From the NCBI GenBank assembly GCA_029960905.1, contig JASBVU010000055.1, positions 1-9,169 on the forward strand: a DNA stretch of 9,169 nucleotides. The letters run 5' to 3'. The position numbers and the translations under genes are program-made. This document shows positions 6,185 to 9,169 of the stretch, in pieces (position 1 is the first letter of the stretch; each line of letters starts with the position of its first letter). Under the pieces are notes generated by a model. The model was not told where the DNA came from, did no database searches, and was given only the letters and a program-made list of their open reading frames with translations. This DNA is from Thermoanaerobacterium sp. (lineage in GTDB: Bacteria > Bacillota > Thermoanaerobacteria > Thermoanaerobacterales > Thermoanaerobacteraceae).

Positions 6185-6210
6185 ACTGTATATAATTATG
6201 ATTTATGTAT
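6185..6210 (-). promoter_or_regulatory. Possible sporulation (sigma-E-like) promoter of cwlD
   Basis: On the minus strand ATA (6210-6208) precedes TATACAGT (6192-6185) by 15 bases. The -10 box differs from the sigma-E pattern CATACAnT at one position, and the spacer is one base short of the usual 16-18. A sigma-A-like TATAAT (6185-6180) overlaps it but has no good -35 box. B. subtilis cwlD is known to be sporulation-controlled. Confidence 0.35.
6191..6196 (+). promoter_or_regulatory. -10 box for the rightward operon
   Basis: A perfect TATAAT lies 38 bases before the ATG at 6235, with no convincing -35 box at 16-18 bases (AAAAAG-like sequence). It is paired with ATTATA (6180-6185), which reads TATAAT on the other strand, so the two divergent -10-like boxes are only 5 bases apart. 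Confidence 0.4.
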
Positions 6211-6223
6211 AAAACTGTTATTC

Positions 6224-6229
6224 AGGAGG
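6224..6229 (+). promoter_or_regulatory. Ribosome binding site of the 730-residue membrane protein gene
   Basis: AGGAGG lies 5 bases before ATG 6235. It places the start there, at the beginning of a clean signal peptide, rather than at the in-frame ATG at 6205, which has no such site. Confidence 0.8.
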
Positions 6230-6234
6230 TAGTG

Positions 6235-8427
6235 ATGAAAAATAAGTCTATTTTATTTTTTTTAGCTTTGGTTTTTTTCTTAAGTGTATTTTCTTTCTCT
6301 TATGCAAAAACTGGACAGGATGGGAAAAAGGTTGTAGTATTTATATTAAATAGGGTTACCATTGCTGATTTTTTAAAAAGTGATTTAAAAAATATCAATA
6401 AAATGATAGAAAACGGTACTTATGGCCTTATGACTGTCAATGCTGATGGTGGAAGATCCTTGGAAAGTGTTTTTATGACACTTGGGGCAGGCACTCGTGC
6501 TGTTGGGTCTAATGGTGCTTCTTTGAATTTCAATACATGGGAATCTTATAATAATGAATTGGCATCTACAGTTTTTCAAAGGAATACGGGAAAAATTCCT
6601 TCAGAAGGCCAAATTTTAAATTTAGATATAGCACAGATAATCAGAAACAACTCTAAAAGAAACCATATTATAGAGCCTGGATTATTAGGCGATAAACTTG
6701 CCGATGGTGGACATAGTGTAGCTGTTTTCGGCAACGAAGATACAGATGTTGATCATAAAAGATATGGTCCTTTAATAGGTATGAATTACAGCGGTATCGT
6801 GCCATATGGTGATGTCAGCGATAGGATAAATAAAAAAGATCCATTAATGCCTTATGGCATATCTACAGATTATGACATTATGTATGAAGAGTATTTAAGC
6901 ATTAAAGATGATGTTGATTTGACTATATTTGATTTAGGTGATACCGCGAGAGCAAATGATTATCGAATTAGTGGATTAGATAAAATAAATAAACAAAACA
7001 AAGAAAAAGCACTTAAGTATGCTGATGAATTCATCGGAAAAGTTTTGCGTGATGGCGGTGAAAATACTCTCTTTATGATTGTTACTCCTTTGCCGCCGTC
7101 TGAAGAGATGGGACGTAATGATTTTTTAGCACCTATTGTAATGTATGGAAACAACATTGCACATGGTAAACTTATAACATCTGATACCACAAAGAGAACG
7201 GGTATTGTTACAAACACAGATTTGCTTCCAACCATATTAACGTATTTTGGTCTAGATGTGCCTGCTTTTGTTACTGGGCATAGCTTGTATTCTTCAGATG
7301 TCAATGGAGATTTAGTGAAACTTGTAGATTTAGAAAAGCAACTTACGTTTAACTATACATTTAGGCCATATTTTTTAAAAACTTATGTGATATTGCAGAT
7401 ATTCATACTGATTTTGTCTGTTGCAATACTGCTGTTTTTTAAAAAATACTCCACTTTGATGAAACCTTTTTTGCTTTTAATACCGATTATGCCTATTAGC
7501 TTTTTGATTTTACCTTTATTTAATTACGCAAACACCATGAACAGCATTTTAGGCATTGTTGCTATTTCAGCATTTTTCACTTTAATTACATATAAATTAG
7601 TTAGAAAAAGCAGTTTTAGATACTTTTTAATTGCAGCCTTGACTGCTGTCATATTGATGATGGACATGCTTACGGGATATAATCTTTTGAAAAATTCATT
7701 TTTAAGTTACGACGTAATCGCAGGTGCCAGATTCTATGGGATTGGGAATGAGTACATGGGGATTTTCATAGGAGCCACATTGTGCTTTGCGCTTTTGTCA
7801 TTTGAGGTCTTCAGCAATGCCGACAAAAGGTATCTAATCTTTGCGAATATATTGATTTATATTGTCGTTCTATACTTTATAGCATCGCCATCTTTAGGAA
7901 CAAACGTAGGTGGTGGCATAGCTGCATTTGCAGCATTTTCGGTTGCTTCTATGTACTTATTTGGGAAAAAACTTAACCTTAAAAATATTTTATTTGTAAG
8001 TGCAATCATCGTTGCATTATTATTCTTGCTGTTTTATGCTGATTCTTTAAGACCTATATCAGAGCAGACACACATAGGACAGACGTTCAATTTAGTGAAA
8101 AATAATGGGATTTATCCACTTATTCAGATATTTGTGAGAAAGATTAGCATGAATTTAAAGCTTTTTAAGTATTCCGTGTGGAGTAGGGTTTTAGTTACAC
8201 TTGTATTTGTGCTTTTTGTGCTTTTCTATAAACCAGTTGGCACTTTAAAAAGGATTTTTAATGAGCACAAATTTGTATACATAAGCTTTTTTTCGACGAT
8301 AATAGGGAGCGTTTTTGCTTTAGCTTTTAACGATTCAGGTGTTGTTGCGGCGGCTACAATGATGGTTTATGTCGCACCAATGCTTATAGACATCATCATG
8401 GATGAAAATAAGATTGCACGGGAGTGA
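6235..8427 (+). CDS. Secreted alkaline-phosphatase-like domain fused to a polytopic membrane domain; function unknown
   Basis: I do not recognise a named gene. The 730-residue product has three parts. Residues 1-24 are a signal peptide or anchor ending SFSYA. Residues 32-360 resemble an alkaline-phosphatase/phosphopentomutase-type fold: VVVFILNR (33-40), GGRSLESVF then TLGAGTRA (72-89), FDLGD (232-236), and the strong C-terminal signature NTDLLPTILTYFG (327-339) with GHSL (348-351). Residues 385-720 carry about eleven membrane helices, with polar stretches likely to be conserved: GARFYGIGNEYMG (497-509), SLGTNVGGG (553-561) and FNDSGVV (698-704). Metal ligands usual in the superfamily look missing: Asn/Arg occupy the first Asp position, and TPLPP (284-288) stands where a DHG-type motif is expected. 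The domain may therefore be inactive or may use another chemistry. The gene leads an operon with a glycosyltransferase, so a cell-envelope glycan role is inferred. Confidence 0.8.
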   Translation: MKNKSILFFLALVFFLSVFSFSYAKTGQDGKKVVVFILNRVTIADFLKSDLKNINKMIENGTYGLMTVNADGGRSLESVFMTLGAGTRAVGSNGASLNFNTWESYNNELASTVFQRNTGKIPSEGQILNLDIAQIIRNNSKRNHIIEPGLLGDKLADGGHSVAVFGNEDTDVDHKRYGPLIGMNYSGIVPYGDVSDRINKKDPLMPYGISTDYDIMYEEYLSIKDDVDLTIFDLGDTARANDYRISGLDKINKQNKEKALKYADEFIGKVLRDGGENTLFMIVTPLPPSEEMGRNDFLAPIVMYGNNIAHGKLITSDTTKRTGIVTNTDLLPTILTYFGLDVPAFVTGHSLYSSDVNGDLVKLVDLEKQLTFNYTFRPYFLKTYVILQIFILILSVAILLFFKKYSTLMKPFLLLIPIMPISFLILPLFNYANTMNSILGIVAISAFFTLITYKLVRKSSFRYFLIAALTAVILMMDMLTGYNLLKNSFLSYDVIAGARFYGIGNEYMGIFIGATLCFALLSFEVFSNADKRYLIFANILIYIVVLYFIASPSLGTNVGGGIAAFAAFSVASMYLFGKKLNLKNILFVSAIIVALLFLLFYADSLRPISEQTHIGQTFNLVKNNGIYPLIQIFVRKISMNLKLFKYSVWSRVLVTLVFVLFVLFYKPVGTLKRIFNEHKFVYISFFSTIIGSVFALAFNDSGVVAAATMMVYVAPMLIDIIMDENKIARE

Positions 8428-8433
8428 AATGAA

Positions 8434-9169
8434 ATGGAAAAAACAAAGGTTATGCATGTTGTAAGGGAAGCGGAAGGTGGCATGAAAAAGCATTTGTTGT
8501 CGCTTCTTAATGGACTTGATAAAGATAAATATCAATTAGCTGTTGGCTGTTCTTTCGATAAAAAAACAAGGGACGATTTGATGAAAGATGGCGTATCTGT
8601 TTATCATCTTGATATTTGCGATGGAATAAATTTCAAAAAAGATTTAGCTGCTATTAAAAAAATTAGAGCCATTATAGATGATTTTAAACCGCATATCATT
8701 CACTTTCATGGAGCAAAAGCGTCTTTAGTTGGAAGACTGGCTTCACTGGGATACAATTTAAAAATCGTCGTGACAGTCCACAATTTTCCTAATTACAAAA
8801 ATATGAATAAGATAAAAAAGTATTTTTATCTGACGATTAATAAGTACTTAAATAAAAAGACAGATGCAGTGGTAGCGGTATCTGAAGCATTGAAAGAAGC
8901 GGTTTTAGATGAAGAAGACATACCATCTGATAAAGTGCATGTGGTATACAATTGCATTGATGTGCCGCAATTTGTGAACACATCTTTGAATTTGAGAGAA
9001 AAATACGGTATAGCTTCAGATACTCTTCTAATTGGCTGTGTTGCAAGGCTGATACCTTCAAAGGGTGTTCAAGATCTTATTAAAGCATTGGAAATACTTA
9101 GAGGAAAAGTTAACGCATTTGTCTTTATAGCTGGTGATGGTCCTTATTTCAGCCAACTAAAAGCTATGG
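8434..9169 (+). CDS. GT4-type glycosyltransferase, 3'-truncated by the window edge
   Basis: The frame is open from ATG 8434 to the window end (245 codons plus one base). It encodes the N-terminal domain and the start of the C-terminal domain of a GT-B fold, family GT4 glycosyltransferase, which moves a sugar from a nucleotide-sugar donor to an acceptor. Visible features are the Gly-rich acceptor-side loop EGGMKKHLL (14-22), HFHGAKAS (90-97), VTVHN (113-117), AVSEAL (148-153), VYNCID (171-176), the donor-domain start GCVARLIPSKG (201-211) and FIAGDGP (231-237). No signal peptide is seen, so it is probably cytoplasmic or membrane-associated. GGGAG (8420-8424), within the end of the preceding gene, is 9 bases upstream; the intergenic gap is 6 bases, so the two genes form one operon. 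The donor and acceptor sugars cannot be told from this sequence. Confidence 0.92.
   Translation, partial: MEKTKVMHVVREAEGGMKKHLLSLLNGLDKDKYQLAVGCSFDKKTRDDLMKDGVSVYHLDICDGINFKKDLAAIKKIRAIIDDFKPHIIHFHGAKASLVGRLASLGYNLKIVVTVHNFPNYKNMNKIKKYFYLTINKYLNKKTDAVVAVSEALKEAVLDEEDIPSDKVHVVYNCIDVPQFVNTSLNLREKYGIASDTLLIGCVARLIPSKGVQDLIKALEILRGKVNAFVFIAGDGPYFSQLKAM

Noticed and set aside
5823..6212. Plus-strand open frame opposite cwlD
   Set aside because: It is antisense to the amidase and lacks a ribosome binding site or protein-like features.
6205..6234. Earlier ATG for the 730-residue membrane protein
   Set aside because: It would put 10 polar residues before the signal peptide and has no ribosome binding site; it also lies at the predicted transcription start.

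Overview
This AT-rich window looks like the chromosome of an endospore-forming, low-GC Firmicute. The gene order comEC-holA-rpsT(reverse)-gpr-spoIIP is the known Firmicute late-competence/sporulation neighbourhood, seen for example in Bacillus subtilis. The protein sequences and base composition suggest an anaerobic, possibly thermophilic clostridial lineage such as Thermoanaerobacterium. That genus guess is inference from recall, not a search.

Region 1 (1-2455) holds the 3' part of comEC (DNA-uptake channel with a C-terminal metallo-beta-lactamase domain), overlapping by one base with holA (DNA polymerase III delta, the clamp-loader subunit). It ends at a near-perfect palindromic terminator. 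That terminator is shared with the convergent rpsT gene (2454-2720, ribosomal protein S20, TTG start), which has its own good sigma-A promoter.

Region 2 (2817-5441) is a rightward sporulation block: a small four-helix membrane protein of the PF04020 'phage holin 4_2'/YvlD type, gpr (spore germination protease) only 4 bases behind it, and spoIIP (peptidoglycan hydrolase of the engulfment machine). An inverted repeat between gpr and spoIIP buries the spoIIP ribosome binding site. spoIIP ends tail to tail with cwlD at a shared hairpin that contains both stop codons.

Region 3 (5435-6234) is cwlD (spore cortex muramoyl-L-alanine amidase), reading leftward, and a short divergent promoter region with back-to-back -10-like boxes.

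Region 4 (6235-9169) is a rightward operon. Its first gene encodes an unrecognised 730-residue protein with a signal peptide, a degenerate alkaline-phosphatase-superfamily-like outer domain and about eleven membrane helices. It is followed after 6 bases by the 5' part of a GT4-type glycosyltransferase that runs off the window. This suggests cell-envelope or surface-glycan work.

Three genes (rpsT, spoIIP, cwlD) appear to start with TTG, and each has a longer reading frame whose extra start codon lies inside or immediately beside the Shine-Dalgarno sequence. The most interesting items are the phosphatase-like/polytopic membrane protein and the spoIIP leader hairpin. No CRISPR array, tRNA, rRNA or insertion sequence was seen, and there is no gene-free stretch over 300 bases.
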